Source: Lentzea alba (GTDB lineage: Bacteria > Actinomycetota > Actinomycetes > Mycobacteriales > Pseudonocardiaceae). Taken from it: 64,000 nucleotides of DNA. The stretch covers positions 307,272 to 371,271 of the forward strand of contig NZ_JAAMPJ010000013.1 of the NCBI RefSeq assembly GCF_011067745.1, in the 5' to 3' direction. Position 1 is the stretch's first letter; every line of letters begins with the position of its first letter. This document shows positions 8,402-17,909 of this stretch, in pieces. The notes below the pieces were generated by a model. The model was not told the DNA's origin. It searched no databases and was given only the letters and a program-made list of their open reading frames with translations. The position numbers and the translations under genes are program-made.

Positions 8402-9733
8402 TCAGCGGGGGAGATACCGCCGCAGCGGCTGGGACTCCCGCACCACCGTCCTGAGGTCGGCGAGCGGGCCGTGGACCGCGCCCACGGCACGCGCCTGCAC
8501 CAGGACGTTGCCCAGCGCGGTCGCCTCGGCGGGCCCGGCCACCACCGGCAGTCCGCACGCGTCCGCGGTGAGCTGGCACAGCAGCTCGTTGTGCGAGCCA
8601 CCGCCGACGACGTGCACGACCTCGACGTCCTTGCCGGACAACCGCTGCGCGTCCGCGACGGCGTCGCGGTGTGCCAGCGCTAGACTGTCCAGAATGGATC
8701 GGACGATCTCGGGCCTGGTCTCCGGCACCCGTTCACCGTGCTCCCGGCACCACTGCTGGATCCGCGCCGGCATGTCACCAGGCGGGAGGAACACCGGGTC
8801 GTTGGGGTCGAACACCGAGCCCTTCGCGTGCTCGGCCTCACGCAGCAACGCCTCCAGGCCGGTGTCCCAGGTCCGCAGCGACTCCTGCAGCAGCCACAGG
8901 CCCATCACGTTGCGGAGGTAGCGGATCGTGCCGTCCACGCCGCCCTCGTTGGTGAAGTTGGCGGCCTTGCTCTCCGGGCTGAGGACCGGCGCCTCCAGCT
9001 CCACGCCCACCAACGACCAGGTGCCGCACGAGATGTAGGCGAACCGGTCGTTCGAGGCCGGCACGGCGACGACCGCGGACGCGGTGTCGTGCGAGCCGAC
9101 CGCGGTGACCGGGACGCCCTCGTACGTGCCCGCGCGATCACCGGGGTGCCGCAGGTCCGGCAGCAGGCCAGGCGGCAGGCCGCGGGTCAGCTCGGCCGAC
9201 CACTGTCCACTTCGGACGTCGATCAGGCCGGTCGTGGTGGCGTTGGTGTACTCGGCACCACGTTCGCCGGTCAGCCAGTAGGACAGCAGGTCCGGAATGA
9301 GCAGGAGCTGCGCAGCGTGCGCCAGCAACGGTTCGGCCATCAGCTGGAACATCGTGTTGAACGGCTGGAACTGCAGCCCGTTGAGCTCGTACAACCCCTC
9401 CGCGGGCGTGCTGCCTTCGGTGCGGGAGTCGCGGTAGTGCACCGGGTTGCCCAGCAACGCACCGCGCGCGTCGAGCAGGCCGTAGTCGACCGCCCAGCTG
9501 TCGATGCCGATGCTGTCGAGACCGGTCGGGTCCAGTTCGGCGGCGAGCCGCAGTCCGGTGAGGACCTCGCGGTACAGCGCCAGGACGTCCCAGTGCAGCG
9601 TGCCGAGCAGGCGCACCGGTCCGTTGGGGAACCGGTGCACCTCCTCGGTGTGCAGCTTGCCGTCACCGACGCGGCCCAGCAGCACGCGGCCGCTGGACGC
9701 GCCGAGGTCGACGGCGGCGACCGTTGCCGTCAT
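8402..9733 (-). CDS. rhaB: L-rhamnulose kinase
   Basis: 443-residue FGGY-family sugar kinase that phosphorylates L-rhamnulose to L-rhamnulose 1-phosphate. The N-terminal phosphate-binding loop VDLGASSGRVLLG (8-20) and the GIDSWAVDYGLLD segment near residue 76 are typical of RhaB. The C-terminal ADP-binding part shows HVVGGGSHNELLCQ. Its ATG overlaps the stop of the aldolase/dehydrogenase gene (ATGA at 9730-9733). It is the last gene of the rhamnose operon, ending 20 bp from the convergent GH63-like gene. The family call is strengthened by the complete rhamnose gene set upstream. Confidence 0.94.
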   Translation of the reverse strand: MTATVAAVDLGASSGRVLLGRVGDGKLHTEEVHRFPNGPVRLLGTLHWDVLALYREVLTGLRLAAELDPTGLDSIGIDSWAVDYGLLDARGALLGNPVHYRDSRTEGSTPAEGLYELNGLQFQPFNTMFQLMAEPLLAHAAQLLLIPDLLSYWLTGERGAEYTNATTTGLIDVRSGQWSAELTRGLPPGLLPDLRHPGDRAGTYEGVPVTAVGSHDTASAVVAVPASNDRFAYISCGTWSLVGVELEAPVLSPESKAANFTNEGGVDGTIRYLRNVMGLWLLQESLRTWDTGLEALLREAEHAKGSVFDPNDPVFLPPGDMPARIQQWCREHGERVPETRPEIVRSILDSLALAHRDAVADAQRLSGKDVEVVHVVGGGSHNELLCQLTADACGLPVVAGPAEATALGNVLVQARAVGAVHGPLADLRTVVRESQPLRRYLPR

Positions 9734-11754
9734 CGCAGGAACGCCGCGGCGACACCGGCGTCCACGGGCACGTGCAGGCCTGTCGTCAGGGACAGGTCGC
9801 CCGCCGTCAGCACGAACACCGCCGCGGCCACGTGCTCGGGCAGCACCTCGCGCTTGAGCAGGGTGCGCTGGGCGTAGAACTCGCCGAGCTTCTCCTCCGG
9901 CACGCCGTACACGGCCGCGCGCTGGGCACCCCAGCCGCCGGCGAAGATGCCGGAGCCGCGGACCACGCCGTCCGGGTTGATGCCGTTGACGCGGATGCCG
10001 TCCTCACCGAGTTCGGCGGCCAGCAACCGGACCTGGTGGGCCTGGTCGGCCTTGGCCGACCCGTACGCCACGTTGTTGGGGCCCGCGAAGACCGAGTTCT
10101 TGCTGGAGATGTAGACGATGTCGCCGCCCATCCCCTGCGCGCGCATGACCTTCGCCGCCTGCTGCGACACCAGGAACGAGCCCTTGGCCATCACGTCGTG
10201 CTGCAGGTCCCAGTCCGCCTCGGTGGTGTCGGCGAGCGGCTTGGAGATCGACAGACCGGCGTTGTTGACCACCAGGTCCACCCCGCCGAACGCGAGCGCG
10301 GCCTCGCCGAACGCGCGGGCGATGCCCGCCGCGTCGGTGACGTCGACGGTCACCGGCACCGCGACGTCCGCGGAGCCGATGCCTTCCGCGACGTCACGTG
10401 CGGCGTCGGCGTCGCGGTCGGCGACGACCACGCAGGCACCCTCGGCGGCCAGCCGCCGCGCGATCGCCTTGCCGATGCCCGAGCCACCACCGGTGACCAG
10501 GGCGACGCGGGTGGCGAGCGCCTTGGGCTTCGGCATCCGCTGCAGCTTGGCCTCTTCGAGCGCCCAGTACTCGATGCGGAACTTCTCGCGCTCCTCGATG
10601 GGCGCGTACCGGGAGACCGACTCGGCGCCGCGCATCACGTTGATGGCGTTGACGTAGAACTCGCCGGCCACGCGCGCGGTCTGCTTGTTCTTGCCGAAAC
10701 TGAACATGCCGACGCCCGGCACCAGCACGATGGCCGGGTCCGCGCCGCGCATCGCCGGGCTGTCGGGCTCGGCGTGCCGCTCGTAGTAGCCCTTGTAGTC
10801 CTCGCGGTAGGCGTCGTGCAGGTGTTCCAGCCGGGCCACGACGTCCTCGACCGGCGCGGTGGGCGGCAGGTCGACCACCAGCGGCCGGACCTTGGTGCGC
10901 AGGAAGTGGTCGGGGCACGACGTGCCGAGCGCGGCCAGTTCGGGATGCCGTTCGCGGGACAGGAAGTCCAGCACGACGTCGCTGTCGGTGAAGTGGCCGA
11001 CCTGCGGGGAGTCCGTGGAGGCGAGCCCTCGGATCACCGGCGCGAGTGCGGCGGCCTTCTGCCGGCGTTCCTCCGGGGACAGCGGCTCGTGCACCACCGG
11101 GCCGAACGGCTCGGCGCGGCCGTGCTCGTCGAGGTAGCGCTGCGCGGTGTTGATGATGTCGAGGGAGTTGGCCTCGCACTCCTCGCTCGTCGCACCCCAC
11201 GCGGTGATGCCGTGCCCGCCCAGGATCACGCCGATGGCCTGCGGGTTGTCCCTCTTGATGGCGGCGATGTCCAGTCCCAGCTGGAATCCGGGCCGCCGCC
11301 ACGGCACCCACGCCACGCGGTCGCCGAAGCAGGCCTTCACCAGTGCCTCGCCGTCCGCGGCGGTGGCGAACGCGATGCCCGCGTCCGGGTGCAGGTGGTC
11401 GACGTGCGCCGCGTCGACGAGACCGTGCATGGCCGTGTCGATGGACGGTGCCGCGCCTCCCTTGCCGTGCAGGCAGAAGTCGAACGCGGCGACCATCTCG
11501 TCTTCCCGCTCGACCCCGGGGTAGACCGACGTGAGCGCGCGCAACCGGTCCAGCCGCAGCACCGCGAGCCCGGCCTCGGTGAGCGTGCCCAGGTCACCGC
11601 CGGATCCCTTGACCCACATCAGTTCCACCGGCTGCCCGGTGACGGGGTCGAGCTCCTCGCCCTTGGCGGAGGTGTTGCCGCCCGCGTAGTTGGTGTTGCG
11701 CGGATCGGCGCCGAGCCGGTTGCTCCGTCCCAGCAGCGCTTCGACGTGGCTCAT
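9730..11754 (-). CDS. rhaEW: Bifunctional rhamnulose-1-phosphate aldolase / short-chain dehydrogenase
   Basis: 674 residues with two catalytic parts. The N-terminal class II aldolase domain (about 1-380) has NYAGGNTSAKG near residue 22 and the zinc-ligand-like HLHPDAG stretch. It should split L-rhamnulose 1-phosphate into DHAP and L-lactaldehyde. The C-terminal short-chain dehydrogenase (about 412-674) has TGGGSGIG for NAD binding and a YGSAK catalytic Tyr/Lys pair near 563, and should oxidise lactaldehyde to lactate. I chose the ATG at 11754, 2 bp after the rhaI stop; an ATG at 11769 would add five residues and overlap rhaI. This fusion is known from Gram-positive rhamnose operons. Confidence 0.92.
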   Translation of the reverse strand: MSHVEALLGRSNRLGADPRNTNYAGGNTSAKGEELDPVTGQPVELMWVKGSGGDLGTLTEAGLAVLRLDRLRALTSVYPGVEREDEMVAAFDFCLHGKGGAAPSIDTAMHGLVDAAHVDHLHPDAGIAFATAADGEALVKACFGDRVAWVPWRRPGFQLGLDIAAIKRDNPQAIGVILGGHGITAWGATSEECEANSLDIINTAQRYLDEHGRAEPFGPVVHEPLSPEERRQKAAALAPVIRGLASTDSPQVGHFTDSDVVLDFLSRERHPELAALGTSCPDHFLRTKVRPLVVDLPPTAPVEDVVARLEHLHDAYREDYKGYYERHAEPDSPAMRGADPAIVLVPGVGMFSFGKNKQTARVAGEFYVNAINVMRGAESVSRYAPIEEREKFRIEYWALEEAKLQRMPKPKALATRVALVTGGGSGIGKAIARRLAAEGACVVVADRDADAARDVAEGIGSADVAVPVTVDVTDAAGIARAFGEAALAFGGVDLVVNNAGLSISKPLADTTEADWDLQHDVMAKGSFLVSQQAAKVMRAQGMGGDIVYISSKNSVFAGPNNVAYGSAKADQAHQVRLLAAELGEDGIRVNGINPDGVVRGSGIFAGGWGAQRAAVYGVPEEKLGEFYAQRTLLKREVLPEHVAAAVFVLTAGDLSLTTGLHVPVDAGVAAAFLR

Positions 11755-11756
11755 GC

Positions 11757-12911
11757 TCAGGCACCCCATCCGGCGGCGTCGCCACCGACTCGTTCACGGA
11801 CGATCTGCTCGGCGTACCCGGACCGGCGGTACGCGGCCATCGGGTCGGGATCGAGTCCCATCTCCTCGCGGAGCTCCCGCAGCAACGGGCGGACGTCGGT
11901 GTTGTAGGCGTCCATCAACACGGCGTTCGCACCGAGCACGTCACCTTCCTGCTGCGCCTGGGCGAGTGCCTCGTGGTCGACCAGCAGCGCCTTCGCGGTG
12001 GCCTCCTGGACGTTGAGCACCGAGCGGATGATCGCCGGGATCTTCGGCTCCAGGTTGTGGCACTGGTCGAGCATGAACGCGATCCCCGCCGCCGGCGTCA
12101 GCGCGTCGGCGAGCACGATCTCGTGCATGATCCGGAACAGCTGGAACGGGTCCGCCGCGCCCACCATCAGGTCGTCGTCGGCGTAGAAGCGCGAGTTGAA
12201 GTCGAACGCGCCGAGCTTGTTCGCCCGCAACAGGAACGACACGATGAACTCGATGTTCGTGCCCGGTGCGTGGTGCCCGGTGTCGATCACGACCTGGGCC
12301 TTCTCGCCGAGCTGCAGGCAGTGCGCGTACGCGGTGCCCCAGTCCGGCACGTCGGTCGTGTAGAACGCCGGCTCGAAGAACTTGTACTCCAGCAACATCC
12401 GCTGGTCGGCGCCGAGCCGTTCGCAAGTCTCCCGCAAGGCTTCGGCGAGCCGGTCCTGACGGGCGCGGATGTTGTCCTGCCCCGGGTAGTTGAGTCCGTC
12501 GGCGAACCAGAGCTTCAGGTCCCGCGACCCCGTCTGGTCCATGATGTCGACGCACTCGAGCAGGTGACCGATCGCCTTGCGCCGCACGGCGGCGTCCGGG
12601 TGGCACACGCTGCCGAGCTTGTAGTCGTCGTCCTGGAACACGTTCGAGTTGATGGCGCCGAGCGCGACCCCGCGGTCACGCGCGTACGAGGCCAGCTTGC
12701 CGTAGTCGTCGACCTTGTCCCACGGGATGTGCAACGCGACCGTCGGCGCGACGCCGGTGAGCCGGTGCACCACCGCCGCGTCGTCGATCTTCTCGTACGG
12801 CGTGCGCGGAACTCCCTGCTGCGCGAACACCTTGAACCTGGTGCCCGAGTTGCCGTACGCCCACGACGGCGTCTCGATCCGCTGCTCGCGCAACGCGTCC
12901 TTCACGCTCAT
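11757..12911 (-). CDS. rhaI: L-rhamnose isomerase, Gram-positive/Pseudomonas type
   Basis: 384-residue TIM-barrel isomerase converting L-rhamnose to L-rhamnulose. Its N-terminal SWAYGNSGTRFKVFAQQG, the AINSNVFQDDDYKLGS stretch and the metal-site region MLLEYKFFEPAFY then VIDTGHHAPGTNIE match the RhaI branch rather than the shorter E. coli RhaA branch. The ATG at 12911 follows a clear GGGGAGAA site; an upstream in-frame ATG at 12986 lies within rhaM and is less likely. The gene is 16 bp downstream of the mutarotase gene. Confidence 0.93.
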   Translation of the reverse strand: MSVKDALREQRIETPSWAYGNSGTRFKVFAQQGVPRTPYEKIDDAAVVHRLTGVAPTVALHIPWDKVDDYGKLASYARDRGVALGAINSNVFQDDDYKLGSVCHPDAAVRRKAIGHLLECVDIMDQTGSRDLKLWFADGLNYPGQDNIRARQDRLAEALRETCERLGADQRMLLEYKFFEPAFYTTDVPDWGTAYAHCLQLGEKAQVVIDTGHHAPGTNIEFIVSFLLRANKLGAFDFNSRFYADDDLMVGAADPFQLFRIMHEIVLADALTPAAGIAFMLDQCHNLEPKIPAIIRSVLNVQEATAKALLVDHEALAQAQQEGDVLGANAVLMDAYNTDVRPLLRELREEMGLDPDPMAAYRRSGYAEQIVRERVGGDAAGWGA

Positions 12912-12927
12912 GTGTTCTCCCCAAAAC

Positions 12928-13239
12928 TCAATCGAGGTGGAAGACCTCGTCGAGGGGCCGCATCCGCTCGTCGGCGTTGCCGTCACCGACGAAGAACTCG
13001 GCCATCTCGGCCTGCCAGCGCGCGTTCACCTCGGTGCGTGCCATCTCCGCGAGCGCCGCGTCGAAGTCGTCGCATTCCAGGTAACCGATGAGCAGGCCGT
13101 CCTCAGCGAGGAAGAGTGAGTAGTTGCGCCAACCCGCCTCGTTGAGGGCAGCCCGCATCTCCGGCCACACCTCGCGGTGTCGCGCCCGGTACTCGTCGAG
13201 ACGATCCGGGCGGACCCGCAAGGTGAAGCAGACGCGCAT
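12928..13239 (-). CDS. rhaM: L-rhamnose mutarotase
   Basis: 103 residues, normal length for RhaM, which interconverts the alpha and beta anomers of L-rhamnose. The start MRVCFTLRVRPDRLDEYRARH contains Y17 and H21, equivalent to the catalytic Tyr and His of characterised RhaM proteins, followed by VWPEM. The ATG at 13239 lies 1 bp after the binding-protein stop codon, so translation is probably coupled. It feeds the anomer preferred by the isomerase. Confidence 0.93.
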   Translation of the reverse strand: MRVCFTLRVRPDRLDEYRARHREVWPEMRAALNEAGWRNYSLFLAEDGLLIGYLECDDFDAALAEMARTEVNARWQAEMAEFFVGDGNADERMRPLDEVFHLD

Positions 13240-13240
13240 G

Positions 13241-14305
13241 TCAGAAGTCGAACTTGTCGATGTTGTCCTTGGTGAACACAGTCGGCGGGCCGAGGACGAC
13301 CTCGCCCTTGGCACCGATCGTGTAGTCACCGAGGTCACCGGCCTTGTACTTCTCGCCCTCCGCACCGGTGATCTGCCCGGACGCGAGCGCGGCGGCGGTG
13401 TAGGTGGCGAGGTAGCCGAGCTTGCTCGGGTCCCACAGCGCGAACGACTTCACGGTGCCGTCCTGGACGAACTTGCGCATCTGGTTCGGCGTGCCCAGAC
13501 CGGTCAGCTGGACCTTGCCCTTGTACTCCGACGAGCTGAGGTAGCGGGCGGCCGCCGCGATGCCGACGGTGGTCGGCGAGATGATGCCCTTGAGGTTCGG
13601 GTGCGCCTGCAGCAGACCCTGGGTCTTCTGGAACGACGTCTGGTCGTCGTCGTTGCCGTACGCGGTCTCGACGAGCTTGAGGCCCGCGTACTCCGGCTTC
13701 GCGAGCTCGGTCTTCATGACCTCGATCCACGCGTTCTGGTTGGTGGCGTTGGGGGTCGCGGACAGGATCGCGATCTCACCGCTGCCACCGATCGCCTCGG
13801 AGATCAGCTTCACCTGGCCGGTGGCGATCTCGTTCGGGTTGGCCTGGTTGATGAAGACGTCGCGGGCGTCCGGCGCGGCGTCGGAGTCGAACGAGACGAC
13901 CTTCAGACCCTGACCACGAGCCGACTTCAGCGCGGGCGCGACGGCGTTGGCATCGTTGGCGGCGATCACCAGCGCGTCCTGCTTCTGCTGCGCGGCGGTG
14001 TTGATGTAGGTGACCTGCGACGAGGCGGCGGCGTCGGACGGCCCGGTCGCCTTGACCTCGGCCTTGATCGCCGTGCCGGCCTGCTCGGCACCCTTCTGCG
14101 CCACCGTGAAGTACGGGTTGTTGACCTGCTTGGGCAGGAAGGTGATCTTGAGGCCTTCCTTCAGCGGCGCGTTCGGGTCCGCCTTGGCGGCGTTGGTCGC
14201 GCCGCCGGTCTGCTGGCCCGCGCTGTCCTTCGTGGTGCCACCACCACAACCGGTGAGCGCGACGGCCCCGGACACCACCAGGGCGAGCACTAGACGTGTG
14301 TTCAT
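13241..14305 (-). CDS. rhaS: Rhamnose ABC importer, substrate-binding lipoprotein
   Basis: 354 residues with a lipobox ending at C20 (ALTGC), so lipid-anchored outside the membrane. The mature chain is a family 2 (ribose/rhamnose type) periplasmic-binding fold: KITFLPKQVNNPYF at the first strand, then DALVIAANDANAVAPAL and VVSFDSDAAPDARDVFINQ. The start overlaps the upstream permease stop (ATGA). Its position in a full rhamnose operon makes L-rhamnose the likely ligand. Confidence 0.9.
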   Translation of the reverse strand: MNTRLVLALVVSGAVALTGCGGGTTKDSAGQQTGGATNAAKADPNAPLKEGLKITFLPKQVNNPYFTVAQKGAEQAGTAIKAEVKATGPSDAAASSQVTYINTAAQQKQDALVIAANDANAVAPALKSARGQGLKVVSFDSDAAPDARDVFINQANPNEIATGQVKLISEAIGGSGEIAILSATPNATNQNAWIEVMKTELAKPEYAGLKLVETAYGNDDDQTSFQKTQGLLQAHPNLKGIISPTTVGIAAAARYLSSSEYKGKVQLTGLGTPNQMRKFVQDGTVKSFALWDPSKLGYLATYTAAALASGQITGAEGEKYKAGDLGDYTIGAKGEVVLGPPTVFTKDNIDKFDF

Positions 14306-15261
14306 GAGGCGGCCTTTCGTAGTGTTCCAACGCGTCGGGTGATCGAGGGAGCGAGAACGCTCACCAGCAGCAGGAGGCCGGTGACGATGGTGAGCACCTC
14401 GGTGGAGGTGTCTTGCAGGATCAGCAGGTTGCGCAGACCGCCCAGCAACAGCACGCCCGCGAGCACGCCGAAGAGCGATCCCTTGCCGCCGAAGATGGAC
14501 ACACCGCCGAGCAGGACGGCGGCGACGACGGCCAGTTCGAGCCCGACGCCGTTGTCCGCGCGGGCGCTGGAGAAGCGGAACGTGTAGACGATGCCCGCGA
14601 TCGCGGCCACCGCGCCGGCGAGCACGAAGAGGGACAGCTTGATCCGCTTGACCCTGATGCCGGAGAACCGCGCACCCTCTTCGTTGGCACCGATCGCGAA
14701 CACCGAGCGGCCGAACGAGCTCGCGTGCAGCGCGACGCCGAACAGGACGGCGAGGATCGCGGCCAGCACGATCGGGTACGGGATGTTGGTGCCGGGCACC
14801 GGGGTCGTCCCGAACGACGTGTAGCTCGCCGGGAAGTCCGCGACCGCCGTGTCGCCCAGCACCACCAGCGCGAGACCGCGGTAGAGCGCGAGCGTGCCGA
14901 TGGTGACCGCGAGGCTGGGCAGGCCGAGCCTGGTCACGAGCAGTCCGTTGAACGCTCCGCAGAGCGCGCCCACCACGATGACGGTCGGCAGGATCATCTC
15001 GAGCGACCAGCCCGCGTTCCACAGCCAGCCGATCAACGCGCTGGACAGGCCGAGCACCGAGGCGACGCTCAGGTCGATCTCGCCCGCGACGATCACCAGC
15101 GTGAGCGGGAGCGCGATCAACGCGATCTCGCCGATGTCGAGGCCGAGGTAGAAGAGGTTGCCGCCGGACAGGAACGAGCCGTCCGTGCTGACCTGGCCGG
15201 TCAGGGCCACGACGATCAGCAGGAACACCAGCGCGGTCTCCCACCGCAGGAGGTTACGCAT
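14302..15261 (-). CDS. rhaQ: Rhamnose ABC importer permease 2
   Basis: 319-residue RbsC/AraH-type permease with eight to ten hydrophobic segments. The signature AGEIDLSVASVLGLSSALIG lies near residue 63 and AVVAAVLLGGVSIFGGKGS near 243. The ATG at 15261 overlaps the end of the first permease gene by 8 bp. It forms the channel with the neighbouring permease. Confidence 0.92.
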   Translation of the reverse strand: MRNLLRWETALVFLLIVVALTGQVSTDGSFLSGGNLFYLGLDIGEIALIALPLTLVIVAGEIDLSVASVLGLSSALIGWLWNAGWSLEMILPTVIVVGALCGAFNGLLVTRLGLPSLAVTIGTLALYRGLALVVLGDTAVADFPASYTSFGTTPVPGTNIPYPIVLAAILAVLFGVALHASSFGRSVFAIGANEEGARFSGIRVKRIKLSLFVLAGAVAAIAGIVYTFRFSSARADNGVGLELAVVAAVLLGGVSIFGGKGSLFGVLAGVLLLGGLRNLLILQDTSTEVLTIVTGLLLLVSVLAPSITRRVGTLRKAAS

Positions 15262-16288
15262 GGCTGGTCCCTTCGGTCTTGCGCAGGGCCTTCGCGAGCC
15301 GCAGCGCCAGGAGCCGGTCGACGGTGATGGCGCTGAGCAGCAACGCGCCGGAGATCGCCTGCTGCCAGAACGCGGGGATCTGCAGCACCACCAGGCAACT
15401 GGTGATCGTGCCCAGCAACAACGCGCCGAGTGCGGCACCGGCCACGGTGCCGGAACCACCGAAGATCGCCACACCGCCGACGACCACCGCGGCGACGACC
15501 TGCAGTTCGAGGCCGGTGCCCGCCGCCGCGTCGACCGTGCCGTAGCGCGCCACCCACAGCGCACCGGCGAGGCCGGCGACCAGTCCGGAAAGGACGAACG
15601 TGGTGAGCGTGCGCTTGGCGACCGGGATGCCCGCGAGGGTCGCGGCTTCCGGGTTGGAGCCGATCGCGTACAGCTCGCGGCCGGAGCGGTAGGAGCGCAG
15701 GTAGACCGCCGCCACCGCGATGACCGCGATCGTGATCAGCACGAGGATCGGGATGCCGAGAACGCGGCTGCTGCCCAGGTTCAGCAGCGCGTCCGGGAGG
15801 TTCGCGGCGTTGACCTGCTTGCCCTGGGCCAGCGCGTAGTCGATGCCGCGGAACACGTACAGGGTGCCGAGGGTGACCACGAGGCTGGGCACGTTGCCGA
15901 GCGCCACCAGCAGGCCGTTGAGCAGGCCGCACGCCAGCCCGACCACGACGCCGAAGCCGATGCCGGCGATGAGCGGGGTGCCGGGGTGGTCGGCGAACTG
16001 CTGTGCGGTGAGGAACGCGGACAGGCCGAGGACCGAACCCACGGACAGGTCGACGTTTCTCGTCACCACGACGAGGGTCTGACCGACGGCCAGCAGGGCG
16101 ACGATCGAGGCGTTGAGGAGGAGGTCGCGCAGACTCTGCGGCTGGATGAACCTCGGGTTCACGATCGCGGTCGGGATAACCACCAGGGCGAGGGCCACGA
16201 CGATGCCGAGCTCGCGGACGCGGCCGACCTTGTTGCTGAGGCGTCGGGCCGCGGTGCGGCGGGCGGGGGCGACGGCTGTCGCGGTCAT
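15254..16288 (-). CDS. rhaP: Rhamnose ABC importer permease 1
   Basis: 344-residue RbsC-type permease. The family signature NVDLSVGSVLGLSAFL is near residue 78 and QVVAAVVVGGVAIFGGSGT near 258. A 25-residue Ala/Arg-rich cytoplasmic tail precedes the first helix. ATG overlaps the stop of the ATPase gene (ATGA). Two distinct permeases with one double ATPase is the arrangement of the Rhizobium leguminosarum RhaSTPQ importer. Confidence 0.92.
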   Translation of the reverse strand: MTATAVAPARRTAARRLSNKVGRVRELGIVVALALVVIPTAIVNPRFIQPQSLRDLLLNASIVALLAVGQTLVVVTRNVDLSVGSVLGLSAFLTAQQFADHPGTPLIAGIGFGVVVGLACGLLNGLLVALGNVPSLVVTLGTLYVFRGIDYALAQGKQVNAANLPDALLNLGSSRVLGIPILVLITIAVIAVAAVYLRSYRSGRELYAIGSNPEAATLAGIPVAKRTLTTFVLSGLVAGLAGALWVARYGTVDAAAGTGLELQVVAAVVVGGVAIFGGSGTVAGAALGALLLGTITSCLVVLQIPAFWQQAISGALLLSAITVDRLLALRLAKALRKTEGTSHA

Positions 16289-17784
16289 CGGGTCACCTGC
16301 CCGGCGGCCGCGAGCGCGACCCGTTCCTCGGTCGCGTCGGCCCGCGACAGCTCCTCGACCAACCGGCCCTCGTGCATCACGAGCACGCGGTCGGCCATGC
16401 CGAGCACCTCCGGCAGTTCCGACGAGATCATCAGCACCGCCACGCCCTGGCCGGCGAGTTCCGACAACAACCGGTGCACCTCGGCTTTCGTGCCGACGTC
16501 GATCCCGCGCGTCGGTTCGTCGACGATCAGCACGGAGGGCCCCCGCGCCAGCCACTTGGCCAGCACGACCTTCTGCTGGTTGCCGCCGGACAACACGCCG
16601 ACGGGGTCGCTCAGCTTCGCGAACTTGAGCCGCAGCTTGACCGCCCAGTCCTGGGCGAGCGCACGTTCACTGCGCCGCCGCAGCAACCCGAACGTCGACA
16701 ACCGGCCCAGCGAGGCGAGCGCGGTGTTGCGTTCGATCGACGCGTCCATCACCAGCCCCTGCTGGCGGCGGTCCTCGGGCACGAACCCGATGCCCGCGGC
16801 CATCGCGGCGGTGGGGGAGCCGTACTTCAGCTTCCGGCCGCGCACGACCACGGCACCGCCGTCGGGCCGGTCGATGCCGAACACCGCCCGCGCGACCTCG
16901 CTGCGGCCGGCGCCGACGAGTCCGGACAGCGCCACGATCTCGCCCGCGTGGACGTCGAACGACACGTCGGTGAACACGCCTTCGCGGGTCAGCCGCTGCA
17001 CGGAGAGCAGCACCTCGCCCGCGGTCGTGTCCTGCTTGGGGAACAGCTGCGACAGCTCGCGGCCGACCATCCGGCGCACCAAGGAGTCCGGCGTTTCGGT
17101 GGACAGCTCTCCGGACCAGACGAACTCGCCGTCGCGCAGCACCGTGGCCCGCTGGCACAGCTCGAAGACCTCGTCGAGGCGGTGCGAGACGAACAGCACG
17201 GCGGCGTCCTGTTCGCGCAACGCCTGCACCACACCGAAGAGCCGCTGCACCTCGTGCGCGGACAACGCCGCGGTCGGCTCGTCCATGACGATCACGCGGG
17301 CGTCGAACGACAGCGCCTTGGCGATCTCCACGAGCTGCTGGTCCGCAATGGACAGTCCGCGCGCCGGACGGGCCGGGTCGAGCCGGACACCCAGGCGGGA
17401 GAACAGCTCGGAGGTGCGGGCGTGCATCGTGGCGACGTCGATGCGCCGGCCGAGCCCGAGCGGCTGGCGGCCCATGAACACGTTCTCCGCCACCGACAGG
17501 TCGCCGAACAGCGTCGGCTCCTGGTAGATGATCGCGATGCCCGCGGCCAACGCGTCCGCGGGGCTGGTGAAGCGCTGCGCCGACCCGTCGACCAGCACCT
17601 GCCCCGCGTCCGGACGGTGCACCCCGGCCAGGGTCTTGATCAGCGTCGACTTGCCCGCGCCGTTCTCGCCGAGCAGCGCGTGGGCCTCGCCGGGCAGCAA
17701 CCGCAGGGACACCCCGGACAACGCCCGGACGGCGCCGAAGGACTTGCTCACCTCGTCCAGGGCCACCACGGGAGGTCGGTCCAC
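16285..17784 (-). CDS. rhaT: Rhamnose ABC importer, double ATPase
   Basis: 499 residues with two fused nucleotide-binding domains, the RbsA/MglA type. Domain 1 has Walker A GENGAGKST and Walker B VIVMDEPTAAL. Domain 2 has the usual degenerate loop SGLVGAGRSE, signature SGGNQQKVVLAKWL and VLIVDEPTRGID. The GTG at 17784 is chosen because GAGGAG sits 8 bp upstream and the protein then starts at the normal place; no ATG fits. It is the first gene of the rhamnose operon, 18 bp from operator 17803. Unlike the two MalFGK-like importers in this window, this system carries its own ATPase. Confidence 0.93.
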   Translation of the reverse strand: MDRPPVVALDEVSKSFGAVRALSGVSLRLLPGEAHALLGENGAGKSTLIKTLAGVHRPDAGQVLVDGSAQRFTSPADALAAGIAIIYQEPTLFGDLSVAENVFMGRQPLGLGRRIDVATMHARTSELFSRLGVRLDPARPARGLSIADQQLVEIAKALSFDARVIVMDEPTAALSAHEVQRLFGVVQALREQDAAVLFVSHRLDEVFELCQRATVLRDGEFVWSGELSTETPDSLVRRMVGRELSQLFPKQDTTAGEVLLSVQRLTREGVFTDVSFDVHAGEIVALSGLVGAGRSEVARAVFGIDRPDGGAVVVRGRKLKYGSPTAAMAAGIGFVPEDRRQQGLVMDASIERNTALASLGRLSTFGLLRRRSERALAQDWAVKLRLKFAKLSDPVGVLSGGNQQKVVLAKWLARGPSVLIVDEPTRGIDVGTKAEVHRLLSELAGQGVAVLMISSELPEVLGMADRVLVMHEGRLVEELSRADATEERVALAAAGQVTR

Positions 17785-17802
17785 AGTTCCGTCTCCTCGA
17801 TG

Positions 17803-17816
17803 TTGAAACGTTTTAA
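17803..17816. promoter_or_regulatory. Rhamnose operon LacI operator A (TTGAAACGTTTTAA)
   Basis: Near-palindrome with the CpG centre typical of LacI-family sites, 18 bp upstream of the rhaT start. Its reverse complement TTAAAACGTTTCAA resembles the partner site at 17882. Confidence 0.75.
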
Positions 17817-17881
17817 CGGCTGAGTTACGTGCACTCTGGGTGCGTTGCGGCCACATGTCAAGATGTCCGGGGTACGATTCG

Positions 17882-17895
17882 TTGTCACGTTTCAA
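17882..17895. promoter_or_regulatory. Rhamnose regulator operator B (TTGTCACGTTTCAA)
   Basis: Second member of the pair, 14 bp upstream of the regulator start and partly palindromic. It matches a TTGAAACGTTTCAA consensus at 12 of 14 positions. Centres of A and B are 79 bp apart. Confidence 0.7.
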
Positions 17896-17909
17896 CAAAG
17901 GAGCCGCCT